Positions 1 through 8,531 of a DNA stretch of 64,000 bases are shown one piece after another (positions within the stretch are counted from its first letter, which is position 1; each line of letters opens with the position of its first letter). The position numbers and the translations under genes are program-made. The notes under the pieces are model-generated. The model was not told the origin of the DNA and searched no databases. It was given only the letters and a program-made list of their open reading frames with translations. Source of the DNA: an alpha proteobacterium HIMB5 (GTDB lineage Bacteria > Pseudomonadota > Alphaproteobacteria > Pelagibacterales > Pelagibacteraceae); contig CP003809.1 in NCBI GenBank assembly GCA_000299095.1, positions 186,001 to 250,000 on the forward strand, written 5' to 3'.

Positions 1-456
1 GCCTGTTTCGCGTTTATAAGTTATATAACTGGAAATATTGTTTTTTCAGAATACTTACAATTAACTTATATTGAAGGAACTGGAGAGATATCAATTTTTT
101 GTGGAGCTATAATAGGATCCTGCTTAGGCTTTTTATGGTTTAATGCGCCGCCAGCAAAAATTTTTATGGGTGATACTGGCTCATTATCTTTAGGAGGATC
201 ATTAGGGGCAGTTGGAATAATAACAAAACATGAGATAGTTTTAGCGATTACAGGAGGTTTGTTTGTCCTTGAAGCTGTTTCAGTTATGGTTCAAGTAATA
301 TCTTTTAAATTAACTGGAAAAAGAGTTTTCAAAATGGCTCCAATTCACCATCATTTTGAAAAAAAAGGGTGGCCCGAATCTACAGTCGTTATTAGGTTTT
401 GGATTATTTCTATAGTTCTTGCAATGATTGGTTTAGCAACATTGAAGTTAAGATGA
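1..456 (+). CDS. mraY: phospho-MurNAc-pentapeptide transferase, C-terminal part (5' end outside window)
   Basis: MraY transfers phospho-MurNAc-pentapeptide from UDP to undecaprenyl phosphate at the inner membrane, giving lipid I. Only the last 151 codons are present; the frame is open from base 1, so the gene begins upstream of the window. Visible family motifs are [19 protein letters not shown], which carries the catalytic aspartate region, and [13 protein letters not shown], the histidine-rich cytoplasmic loop typical of MraY. The remaining stretches are hydrophobic membrane helices. The stop codon overlaps the murD start as ATGA at 453-456, so the two are probably translationally coupled. 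The assignment is secure; what cannot be judged is the N-terminus. Confidence 0.97.
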   Translation, partial: ACFAFISYITGNIVFSEYLQLTYIEGTGEISIFCGAIIGSCLGFLWFNAPPAKIFMGDTGSLSLGGSLGAVGIITKHEIVLAITGGLFVLEAVSVMVQVISFKLTGKRVFKMAPIHHHFEKKGWPESTVVIRFWIISIVLAMIGLATLKLR

Positions 457-1749
457 TCATTAATAAAAGTTTTTTTTTAAAAAAAAATTTTAATTTATGG
501 TCTTGGTAAAAGTGGAATTTCAGCGCTTAAATTTTTAAAGAACAAAAAAAATGAATTATATATTTTTGATGATAAAAAATTTCTTAAAAAAAAATTCATA
601 AAAATAAATGAGCTTAATAATAAAGAATTTGATTATATAGTTATAAGTCCCGGTATAGACATTAGAAAATGTAAATTAAATTTTTTTATAAAAAAAAATA
701 TTTCAAAAGTTATAACAGATTTAGATATTTTTTATGCTTTTTATAAAAATCCAACAATCACTATAACTGGCACTAATGGGAAATCAACAACTGCAAAAAT
801 AATATTTGAAATACTTAAAGATCAGAAAAAAGATGTGCGTTTAGTAGGAAATATTGGAAATCCAATACTCTCTGAAAAAAAAATAAAGAAATCTTCAATA
901 TTTGTAATTGAAGCATCTTCATATCAACTGGAATACAGTAAATTTTTCAAAACTAAACATGGTGTGATTTTAAATATAACACCTGATCATATTGAGCGAC
1001 ACGGCACATTTAAAAATTATATTAAAGCAAAATTTAACCTGATTAAAAATCAATCAAAAGGAACTTTTTCTTTTTTGAATATTGACGATAAAAATATAAG
1101 ACAAAAAATAATATCAAGCAAATATAAATCAAAAATTATAAAAATCAGAACAAAAACGATAAATGATGTCTCTCTAAAAATTAAAAATGAATATTTTAAA
1201 ACAGATGGAAATTATGAAAATCTTTTAATGATTATTGAAATTATTAAAAAACTAAAACTTAATATAAAAAAATCAATCAATACTCTTAACAAATTTAAAG
1301 GCCTAAAATATAGACAACAAATTATTTTTTCTAATCAAAATTTAAAGATAATTAATGACTCTAAATCAACAAGTTACGCATCATCAGAGTCATTATTAAA
1401 AAATTATAAAAAGGCTTATTGGATTATTGGTGGAATACCTAAAAAGAATGACCGTTTTTCTTTAAGTAAAAATTACATCAAAGAAACAAGAGCTTACATA
1501 TATGGCAATTATTCTAAAGTTTTCCAAAAAGAATTAAATAAAAAATTAAAAACAAAAACGTTTTTAAATTTAAAAGTTTTGTTAAACACGATGTTTTCAG
1601 ATTTCAAGAAATATAAAGATGACAAATATATTATATTATTTAGCCCTGCAGCCGCTTCATTTGATGAATTTAAAAATTTTGAGGAGAGAGGTGAATATTT
1701 TAACCAACTAATCAAAAAAAAAGTAAATGGAAAATTTAATTTTAAATAA
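453..1749 (+). CDS. murD: UDP-MurNAc-L-alanine:D-glutamate ligase, frame broken near the start
   Basis: MurD adds D-glutamate to UDP-MurNAc-L-Ala in the cytoplasm. Coding similarity starts at 481 with [12 protein letters not shown], the N-terminal nucleotide-binding fold, followed by the ATP-binding motif [11 protein letters not shown] near 770-800, and runs to the stop at 1747-1749. That frame has a stop at 478-480 and no ATG, GTG or TTG before the conserved region. An ATG at 453 overlaps the mraY stop and opens a different frame ([11 protein letters not shown], then a stop about 19 codons in). The frames meet inside T9A9 at 470-487; dropping one base would join them into a normal MurD. The first ATG already in the main frame, at 835, would remove the ATP-binding loop, so it cannot be the true start. 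Sequencing error, slippage or a rare ATT start (487) are possible. Confidence 0.9.
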
Positions 1750-2854
1750 AAAATATTATTACAGTTGGTGGAAAAATATTGATAAAACAATCTTTTCGAT
1801 AATTATTTTGTTATTTGTTGTAGGCCTTTTTTTTTCTTTAGTTTCAACATCTCTTGTTGCTTCAAATAAACTTAACACTAATGATTTTTCATTTTTTTTT
1901 AAACACACAATTTTTATTATTTTAGGGTTGTTAATTATTTTTTTTACCTCTTCGATTGATATTAAGAAATTGTATAAATTTTCAGCATTTATGTTTTTTT
2001 TATCTATATTTTTTTTGATCTTAGTTCCTTTGATTGGTGTTGAAGTAAAGGGTTCAAAAAGATGGTTAGATTTTATTTTAGTACCCAGATTCCAACCAGT
2101 TGAGTTAATTAAACCATTTTATATTGTAATGATTTCAATGATTTTAAGTAATAATTTTAATTTAAATATAAATTACAAATATTTTGCATCATTATTTATT
2201 GCTATTTTTATTGCAGCTTTATTAATGATCCAACCTGATATTGGACAAACTTTATTAATACTATCTAGTTGGGCAATACTTATCTTTACTTCAGGTGTTA
2301 ATATTTACATTTTCTCTATTTTCATCTTATTATCTTTTTCATCATTGTTATACATTGTAATGTTTGTTCCAAAATTTTCATATATTCAAAAAAGAATTTT
2401 TTCTTTTTTTAATTCTGAAACTGGCACTCATAATTTTCAATCTGATAAAGCTATAGAGTCTATTACTAGTGGCGGTTTCTTTGGCAAAGGTTTAGGAGAA
2501 GGAACACTTAAAAATAGAGTACCTGAAGCTCATACAGATTATATTGTTTCTGTTATTTCAGAGGAGTATGGAGTTATATCTATAATATTAATTATAATTT
2601 TATTTTTAGTTTATATCTATTGTGTGTTTAAGAAAATAAGTTTTGAAGAAGATGATAAAATAAAACTAATTTTAACTGGATGTATATCTTTAATTTTAAT
2701 TCAGGCTTTAGTTCATATTGGAGTAAATATAAGATTGTTCCCAACAACTGGAATGACTTTACCGTATTTAAGTTATGGAGGTTCATCAATTATTAGTATT
2801 TCATTTTTATCTGGAATTATTTTAAATCTTACAAAAAGAAGAGTTAATAGGTGA
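1727..2854 (+). CDS. ftsW: SEDS-family peptidoglycan glycosyltransferase FtsW
   Basis: FtsW is the divisome SEDS glycosyltransferase that polymerises lipid II with its partner class B PBP. The 375-residue product has about ten hydrophobic segments and the SEDS signatures PVELIKP, QPDIGQT, PEAHTDYIVSVISEEYG and TTGMTLPYLSYGGSS. Length is normal for the family. It starts 23 nt before the murD stop and its stop overlaps the GTG start of murG, the standard dcw order murD-ftsW-murG. RodA is the only close alternative, and the gene order decides for FtsW. A T9 run near 1826-1834 inside the gene leaves the frame intact. Confidence 0.96.
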   Translation: MENLILNKKYYYSWWKNIDKTIFSIIILLFVVGLFFSLVSTSLVASNKLNTNDFSFFFKHTIFIILGLLIIFFTSSIDIKKLYKFSAFMFFLSIFFLILVPLIGVEVKGSKRWLDFILVPRFQPVELIKPFYIVMISMILSNNFNLNINYKYFASLFIAIFIAALLMIQPDIGQTLLILSSWAILIFTSGVNIYIFSIFILLSFSSLLYIVMFVPKFSYIQKRIFSFFNSETGTHNFQSDKAIESITSGGFFGKGLGEGTLKNRVPEAHTDYIVSVISEEYGVISIILIIILFLVYIYCVFKKISFEEDDKIKLILTGCISLILIQALVHIGVNIRLFPTTGMTLPYLSYGGSSIISISFLSGIILNLTKRRVNR

Positions 2855-3912
2855 AAAAAAAAATTTTGATATCCACAGGTGGTTCAGGTGGACATGTTTT
2901 GCCTGCAATTAGCCTTAAAGAACATTTAAAAGATAAATTTGAGGTAATAATTTCTACAGATAATAGAGGTCTAAGATTTTTGAATGAAGAGCAAAATTAT
3001 ATTTTAATCAACACACCTAGGCTTCAAAAATTTTATTTACTTCCTGTTAATCTTATTTTAATTTTTATTTTAACAATAAAATCTATATCAATTATAAGAC
3101 AAAAAAAAATTGATAGAATTATTTCTATAGGTGGTTACATGTCATTACCGGTTTGGTTAGCAGCCAAATTTTTGAGAAAAAGAATCGACCTTTGTGAGCC
3201 AAATTTAGTTTTAGGAAAAGCAAATAAGTTTTATCTAAATTATGCACAAAATATCCTTTGTTATCAAAATAATATAATTAATTTCCCAGAAAGATTTGAT
3301 TATAAAAAATTAATAATTAACCCTCTTATTAGAAAAAAATTTTACGATGCAAATGTTTTAATAAACAAAAAATATTTTGAAATAACAATTTTTGGAGGCA
3401 GCCAAGGAGCAGCAATTTTTGATAAATTTATAAATGAAGGTTTGTTGAAAGTTAGTCAAAAAACAAAAATAAAAGTAAATCATCAAACAAATCAAAAAAA
3501 TTTACAGAATTTAAAAAAATTTTATGAAAAAAATAATATAGAAAATGAAGTGTTTAGTTATAAACCTGATTTTTTTAACTTAATTAAAAATTCTGATTTG
3601 TGTATTACTAGAGCAGGCGCCTCTGCACTTGCTGAGATTGCTCTTTTAGGTATACCTTTTATCACAATTCCTCTTAAAAATTCAGCAGACGATCATCAAA
3701 AAGAAAATGCTAAATATTATGAAAAACTAGATTGTTGTTGGATACTTAATCAAGAAGAATTAAATCAAAATAAAATTGAAGAGTTGTGCTTAATGATAAT
3801 TGAGAATAAAGATGAATATAATAAAAAAAGAGATAACTTAAAAAAACTTAATGAGCAAAATTCGTGGAAAAATCTTAACAATAATTTGATACAATTTTTT
3901 AATGACAATTAA
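2851..3912 (+). CDS. murG: lipid II synthase (UDP-GlcNAc:lipid I GlcNAc transferase)
   Basis: MurG is the peripheral membrane GT-B enzyme that adds GlcNAc to lipid I to make lipid II. The 353-residue product has the N-terminal glycine loop STGGSGGHVLPA (about residues 8-19), the IGGYMSLP segment, the second glycine-rich GGSQGA and the C-terminal donor-binding RAGASALAE. The start is GTG, overlapping the ftsW stop (GTGA), and is followed by a run of ten A residues that stays in frame. Length matches the family. Confidence 0.97.
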   Translation: MKKKILISTGGSGGHVLPAISLKEHLKDKFEVIISTDNRGLRFLNEEQNYILINTPRLQKFYLLPVNLILIFILTIKSISIIRQKKIDRIISIGGYMSLPVWLAAKFLRKRIDLCEPNLVLGKANKFYLNYAQNILCYQNNIINFPERFDYKKLIINPLIRKKFYDANVLINKKYFEITIFGGSQGAAIFDKFINEGLLKVSQKTKIKVNHQTNQKNLQNLKKFYEKNNIENEVFSYKPDFFNLIKNSDLCITRAGASALAEIALLGIPFITIPLKNSADDHQKENAKYYEKLDCCWILNQEELNQNKIEELCLMIIENKDEYNKKRDNLKKLNEQNSWKNLNNNLIQFFNDN

Positions 3913-5296
3913 ACTAGCGAAAACAGAAAAAATTCATTTTATAGGCATTGGTGGAATTGGTATGAGTGGTCTAGCTTTGATTATGAAGCGAAAAGGGTTC
4001 AATGTTCAAGGTAGCGATATTTCAAACAACAAAAATATTGAAAGACTCAAAAAAAACAAAATAAAAGTTTTTATCGGCCATAATAAAGAAAACATCAAAA
4101 ATTCCTCAATAATAGTTATCTCTTCAGCAATTAAGATAAATAATCCCGAACTTAAAGCAGCAAAAAAAAATAGTTTACCTATTTATAAAAGAGGAGAGAT
4201 GTTGGCACATATAGTGTCTCTTAACAAAAATATTGTCGTTGTAGGTTCTCACGGTAAAACTACTACAACTTCTTTAATTACATCTATTTTTCAAAATTCA
4301 AAAATAGATCCAACAATAATTAATGGAGGAGTGATTAATTCTTTAAAAAATTCAGCAAAGCTTGGAAAAAGTGATTGGTCTATATTAGAAGCAGATGAGT
4401 CGGATGGGAGTTTTGTAAGTATATCACCAACTTATTCAATAATTACTAACATTGATAGAGAACATATGGATTATTATGAGTCATTAGAGGATTTAAAAAA
4501 TCATTTTGTAAATTTTGTGAATAAAGTTCCATCGATAGGAAAATCTTTTATTTGTCTAGATGATAAGATTAATAAACAATTGATAAAAAAATTGAATAAT
4601 AAAAACTACTTTACTTATGGATTTGATAAAAAATCAAATTTTAATGTATCTAATATAAAAAAGAATAAAGATTATACCGAATTTAGCCTAAACATTAAAT
4701 TACCAAATAAAAAAATTACTCAAATTAAAAAAATAAAAATTCCATTACTTGGAAAACACAATGTGTTAAATTCTGTTGCAGCAGTAGCAGTGGCGCTAAC
4801 AGTAGGGATATCAGTTGAAAAAATTAAATCAGGTTTAAAGAGTTTTGCAGGAGTTCAAAGAAGATTTAATAAAATTTTTACATACAATGGAATTGATTTT
4901 TTTGATGATTATGCTCATCATCCAACAGAGATTAAAGAAGTTTTAAATGGAGTTAAGGATGTATATAAAGATTATAAAAAAGTATGTATTTTCCAACCTC
5001 ACAGAATTTCAAGACTTAAAGATTTACGAAAAGAATTTTCTCATGCATTTAAAAATGCGGATGAAGTTATCTTATGCCCAATATTTACAGCGGGTGAAAA
5101 AATAAAATTAGGATTTCAGTATTTAAATTTTGCAAAAGAAATTATTAAAAATTCTAAAGTTAAACTCTTTATGGTTGAAAATCAGTTTCAAATCGCAAAA
5201 TTCATTAAACAAAATTTTTATGGTAAAAAAATTGTAATAGGCATGGGGGCTGGATCAATTTCAAGCTGGATGCGAGAGTTACCAAAATTAATTTGA
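3902..5296 (+). CDS. murC: UDP-N-acetylmuramate:L-alanine ligase
   Basis: MurC attaches L-alanine to UDP-MurNAc, the first step in stem peptide assembly. The 464-residue protein shows the N-terminal GIGGIGMSGLA nucleotide fold, the Mur-ligase P-loop GSHGKTTTTS (around residue 115) and the C-terminal DDYAHHPTEI motif specific to MurC. It overlaps the end of murG by 11 nt, and its stop overlaps the murB start region. Full length with all key motifs present. Confidence 0.97.
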   Translation: MTIKLAKTEKIHFIGIGGIGMSGLALIMKRKGFNVQGSDISNNKNIERLKKNKIKVFIGHNKENIKNSSIIVISSAIKINNPELKAAKKNSLPIYKRGEMLAHIVSLNKNIVVVGSHGKTTTTSLITSIFQNSKIDPTIINGGVINSLKNSAKLGKSDWSILEADESDGSFVSISPTYSIITNIDREHMDYYESLEDLKNHFVNFVNKVPSIGKSFICLDDKINKQLIKKLNNKNYFTYGFDKKSNFNVSNIKKNKDYTEFSLNIKLPNKKITQIKKIKIPLLGKHNVLNSVAAVAVALTVGISVEKIKSGLKSFAGVQRRFNKIFTYNGIDFFDDYAHHPTEIKEVLNGVKDVYKDYKKVCIFQPHRISRLKDLRKEFSHAFKNADEVILCPIFTAGEKIKLGFQYLNFAKEIIKNSKVKLFMVENQFQIAKFIKQNFYGKKIVIGMGAGSISSWMRELPKLI

Positions 5297-6204
5297 TGAA
5301 AGTTGAAAATTACAAAAATCTTTTAGAAGAGCTTAATAAAGATATTAAGTTTGATCATGAATTAAAGAAAAAAACTTGGTTCAATATTGGAGGAAAGTCT
5401 AAAATTTTTTACAAAGCAAACAATCTTAAAGATTTAGTAAAATTTTTAAAAATAATAGAAAATAAAGAAAAAATTTTTATTTTAGGAGCAGGTTCAAATA
5501 CTTTAATCCCGGATCATTTTTTTGATGGAATAGTAATTAAACTTGGAAAAAACTTTAATAACATTTCACTTTATTCTGAAAATATCATCATAGCTGGTGG
5601 AGCTGTGCTCGATAAAACCTTATCAGAATTTGCAATGAAAAACTCAATAGGAGGTTTAGAATTTTTATATTGTATACCTGGAAGTGTTGGTGGTGGAATT
5701 AGAATGAATGCTGGATGTTTTGAAAGAGAATTTAAAGATGTATTATTATCAATACAGGTCATATCAAAATCAGGTGATGTAATGACAATACCTTCAGAAA
5801 AAATTAATTTTGAATATAGGGGAAATGATTTATCAGATGATCTCATATTTTTAAGTGCAACATTTAAAGGTTTTAAAGATGATAAAAAAAATATTATGGC
5901 CAAAATGGAAGAAATGAAGAATAAAAAGGAAAATGCTCAACCTTCAAAAATCAAAACGAGTGGAAGCACTTTTAAAAACCCAGTTGGAAAATCAAATAAG
6001 AAAGTATGGGAATTAATTAAAGAGTCTGTTGATTTAGATAAGAATTTTGGTGATGCTTATATCTCAGAAAAACACTGTAATTTTTTTGTAAATAAAGGAA
6101 ATGCAACTTTTGAAGATATGAATAATTTAATTAATTATGTAACAAAAAAAGTTTTTGATAAAACAGGTGTTAAGATAGAAAAAGAAATAAAAATTTTAAA
6201 GTAA
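5296..6204 (+). CDS. murB: UDP-N-acetylenolpyruvoylglucosamine reductase
   Basis: MurB is the FAD- and NADPH-dependent reductase that converts UDP-GlcNAc-enolpyruvate to UDP-MurNAc. Motifs seen: LGAGSNTLI and IPGSVGGGIRMNAGC (FAD binding), and SGSTFKNP with the catalytic serine. About 302 residues, the shorter form common outside enterobacteria. A TTG codon lies directly before (5293), but the ATG at 5296, overlapping the murC stop as TGATG, is the more likely start. The next gene, ddl, begins one base after the stop. Confidence 0.96.
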   Translation: MKVENYKNLLEELNKDIKFDHELKKKTWFNIGGKSKIFYKANNLKDLVKFLKIIENKEKIFILGAGSNTLIPDHFFDGIVIKLGKNFNNISLYSENIIIAGGAVLDKTLSEFAMKNSIGGLEFLYCIPGSVGGGIRMNAGCFEREFKDVLLSIQVISKSGDVMTIPSEKINFEYRGNDLSDDLIFLSATFKGFKDDKKNIMAKMEEMKNKKENAQPSKIKTSGSTFKNPVGKSNKKVWELIKESVDLDKNFGDAYISEKHCNFFVNKGNATFEDMNNLINYVTKKVFDKTGVKIEKEIKILK

Positions 6205-6205
6205 A

Positions 6206-7117
6206 TTGAAAAAAAAAATTTTAATACTTTCAGGAGGAATTTCAAAAGAGAGATCTATTAGTTTAGATACAGGTAATCAAGTAGCAAAAGAATTAAAGAA
6301 AAAATATTCAGTTAAAATTTGTGAACCCAATAACGATTTAGAAAAAAATATAAAAAAATTTAAACCACATAAAATTTTTAACGCCTTACATGGTCAATTT
6401 GGAGAAGATGGCTATATACAAACTATAATTGAGAATTATAAAATTCCATATACCCACTCTGGTGTCATAGCTTCAGCTATTGCTATGGATAAAGATATTT
6501 CAAAAAGAATTTTTCTAAAAAATAAAATCTTAACGCCAAAATATATTAATTTTACATTTGATAAAAATCCAAAAGAATTAACTAAAACTGTAGAAAAAAT
6601 TCTTAAGTTTCCAGTTGTGGTTAAACCTATAAATGAAGGTTCTAGTGTAAATGTATTTATTTGTACAAAAAAGAACTTTTTGAAAAAAGTTGAATTATTA
6701 AAATCATATAAAAAGATTATGATAGAAGAATTTATTGGAGGAAGAGAAATTCAAGTTGCGATATTAGGTAAAAAAAAATTAGGTGCAATTGAATTAAAAC
6801 CAAAAAGAAAATTTTATGATTACACAGCAAAATATAAAAAAAGTGCAAAAACAAAACATATAATCCCAGTTCAACTACCCAAAAAAAAACTAGATCTGGT
6901 TTTAAATATTTCTCTTAAAGCTCATAACTTGATTGGTTGTAAGGGAGTTACAAGATCTGATTTTAAATTTTATAATAATAAATTTTATCTTCTAGAAATT
7001 AATACCCAACCTGGAATGACAAAATTATCTTTAGTTCCAGAAATAGCCGCATATCGTGGTATTAGTTTTTTTGATTTACTTGAGTGGATGTTAAAAGATG
7101 CCTCAATCAACAGATAA
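6206..7117 (+). CDS. ddl: D-alanine:D-alanine ligase
   Basis: Ddl joins two D-alanines in an ATP-dependent reaction for the stem peptide terminus. The 303-residue ATP-grasp protein begins with KKKILILSGGISKERSISL, has the EEFIGGREIQVAIL strand and ends with the metal-binding EINTQPGMTKLSLVPE segment. The start is TTG, one base after the murB stop; no ATG is available at the conserved N-terminus. It overlaps ftsQ by 20 nt. Confidence 0.96.
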   Translation: MKKKILILSGGISKERSISLDTGNQVAKELKKKYSVKICEPNNDLEKNIKKFKPHKIFNALHGQFGEDGYIQTIIENYKIPYTHSGVIASAIAMDKDISKRIFLKNKILTPKYINFTFDKNPKELTKTVEKILKFPVVVKPINEGSSVNVFICTKKNFLKKVELLKSYKKIMIEEFIGGREIQVAILGKKKLGAIELKPKRKFYDYTAKYKKSAKTKHIIPVQLPKKKLDLVLNISLKAHNLIGCKGVTRSDFKFYNNKFYLLEINTQPGMTKLSLVPEIAAYRGISFFDLLEWMLKDASINR

Positions 7118-7772
7118 AAAAATTTTCTTTTATATTATTTTATTTTTTTTATTAGTTACAATAAACAACAAAAAAATTATTAATTCAAATATATTTGAGA
7201 TTAAGAGCATTAACTTAATTGGTTATAAATTTCTTGATGAAAAAAAATTATTAAAAGAATTAGATCAATACACATTTAATAATATTTTTAATTTAAAAAA
7301 AGAATTGATTGAAAATCTAATTTATGAAAATGATATGGTAGAAAATATTGATGTCTTTAAGAATTATCCTTCGGAATTAATAATAAATATTAAAAAAACA
7401 AAGTTCGTAGCAAATATAAATATTAATGGAACAGATTATTTTATTGGTGCAAATAAAAAGTTTATAAAATCTGAAAATAATGATCCAAATTTACCATCTG
7501 TATTTGGCAAACCTACTGCTGAAGAATTTATTAAACTTCACGAAAATATAATAAATTCTAGTTTGAAATTTAAAGATTTAAAATATCTTTATTTTTTTCC
7601 ATCAAAAAGATGGGACTTAGAATTTAAAAATGGAAATATACTAAAACTTCCGTTGATAACTTCATCTAATATTTTTGAAACTTATTATAAAATTTCTCAA
7701 TCAGAACATTTTAAAGAAAAAAATGTTTTTGATATGAGAATTAATGATCAATTGATAATTAATGAGCTTTGA
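7098..7772 (+). CDS. ftsQ: cell division protein FtsQ
   Basis: FtsQ is the bitopic divisome scaffold that binds FtsB/FtsL in the periplasm. The 224-residue product has a short cytoplasmic N-terminus, one membrane helix (about residues 9-22) and a POTRA-like segment beginning FEIKSINLIGYKFLDEKKLL, followed by the beta domain. Sequence conservation in FtsQ is always low, so the call relies on topology, the POTRA pattern and the position between ddl and the ftsA-like gene. It is shorter than the 270 or so residues usual in other Proteobacteria. Confidence 0.88.
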   Translation: MPQSTDKKIFFYIILFFLLVTINNKKIINSNIFEIKSINLIGYKFLDEKKLLKELDQYTFNNIFNLKKELIENLIYENDMVENIDVFKNYPSELIINIKKTKFVANININGTDYFIGANKKFIKSENNDPNLPSVFGKPTAEEFIKLHENIINSSLKFKDLKYLYFFPSKRWDLEFKNGNILKLPLITSSNIFETYYKISQSEHFKEKNVFDMRINDQLIINEL

Positions 7773-8461
7773 TAAAAAAATCGAAACTTTCATATATTTT
7801 GGAAAAAATAAAATTTCAATTTCTGTTTTTAGTGAAAAAGATAAACCAATTTTCCAAAAAGACCTTTTAATACAAAAAGAATACTTAGATTTAGATCATA
7901 ATGCATATGAATTTATTGAAAAAACAATTTTAGAATTTGAAAATAAAAATCAAACTTTTTTTAAAAAAAACCAATATCATCATAGATAAAGATTATTTTT
8001 TAGAAATAAATATTTCTACAAAAGATAAAATAAATAATCGATTAGTTACAAAAGAAGATATCGAATATTTAATTTTTGATTTAAAAAAACTTGTTAAAGA
8101 TAATAATAGTAATTTTTCTATTACTAAAATTAAAATTAAGAGTTTTAGAGTTGATAAAAAATCTTATGAAACTTTTGAAGAAATTCCCTCAGGTGATACC
8201 TTTAGTCTAGAGGTTATGTTTGAATTTGTTAATAATCGTACCCAAATAGAAGTAAAGAATTTACTCTCAAAGCTAGAAATTGATATTGGCAAGTATTTTT
8301 CAACGAAATATCTTGAACTAAATGTGTTGAATGAAAAATTAGATGAATGTACCGCAGCAGCTAAATCTCTATATGATTATGATCAAAATGAGGTTTTTTT
8401 GATATCTAAAAACAAGGAAAAGAAGAGTTTTTTTGAAAAACTCTTTCATTTTTTTGGATAA
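7762..8461 (+). CDS. ftsA: reduced FtsA-like division protein, frame broken at T7A8
   Basis: FtsA is the actin-like membrane anchor of FtsZ. Two overlapping frames together cover it. The first (7762-7989) carries a degenerate first strand, FIYFGKNKISISVF, where FtsA has its domain 1A. The second, entered at T7A8 (7956-7970), carries a domain 1C-like part (TKEDIEYLIFDLKKLV and RVDKKSYETFEEIPSGDTF) and ends in KSFFEKLFHFFG, like the amphipathic membrane-targeting helix. Dropping one base joins the frames. The joined product is only about 230 residues against roughly 400-420 in the family, and I see no phosphate or adenosine motifs of the second half. It overlaps ftsQ by 11 nt. Position and both ends support FtsA; ATP-dependent function is doubtful. 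Confidence 0.72.
8423..8455 (+). terminator. terminator-like hairpin inside the end of ftsA
   Basis: AAGAGTTTTT (8423-8432) and AAAAACTCTT (8436-8445) form a perfect 10-bp stem with a TTG loop, followed by TC-A and seven T residues (8449-8455). It sits within the last codons of the ftsA-like frame, at the point where ftsZ would normally begin, so it could end the mur-fts transcript before lpxC. The stem is AT-rich and weaker than the two GC-rich terminators elsewhere in the window. Confidence 0.5.
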
Positions 8462-8531
8462 AAATTTAAGTATTTATTTGTAATATTACTTGAGTTTTTT
8501 GATTTTAGTCTTGCATGTATGACTATGTGGA

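Noticed and set aside
1509..1790. Minus-strand ORF of 93 codons over murD/ftsW
   Set aside because: Low-complexity Phe/Asn/Leu-rich translation of AT-rich antisense; no ribosome site and fully covered by genuine genes.
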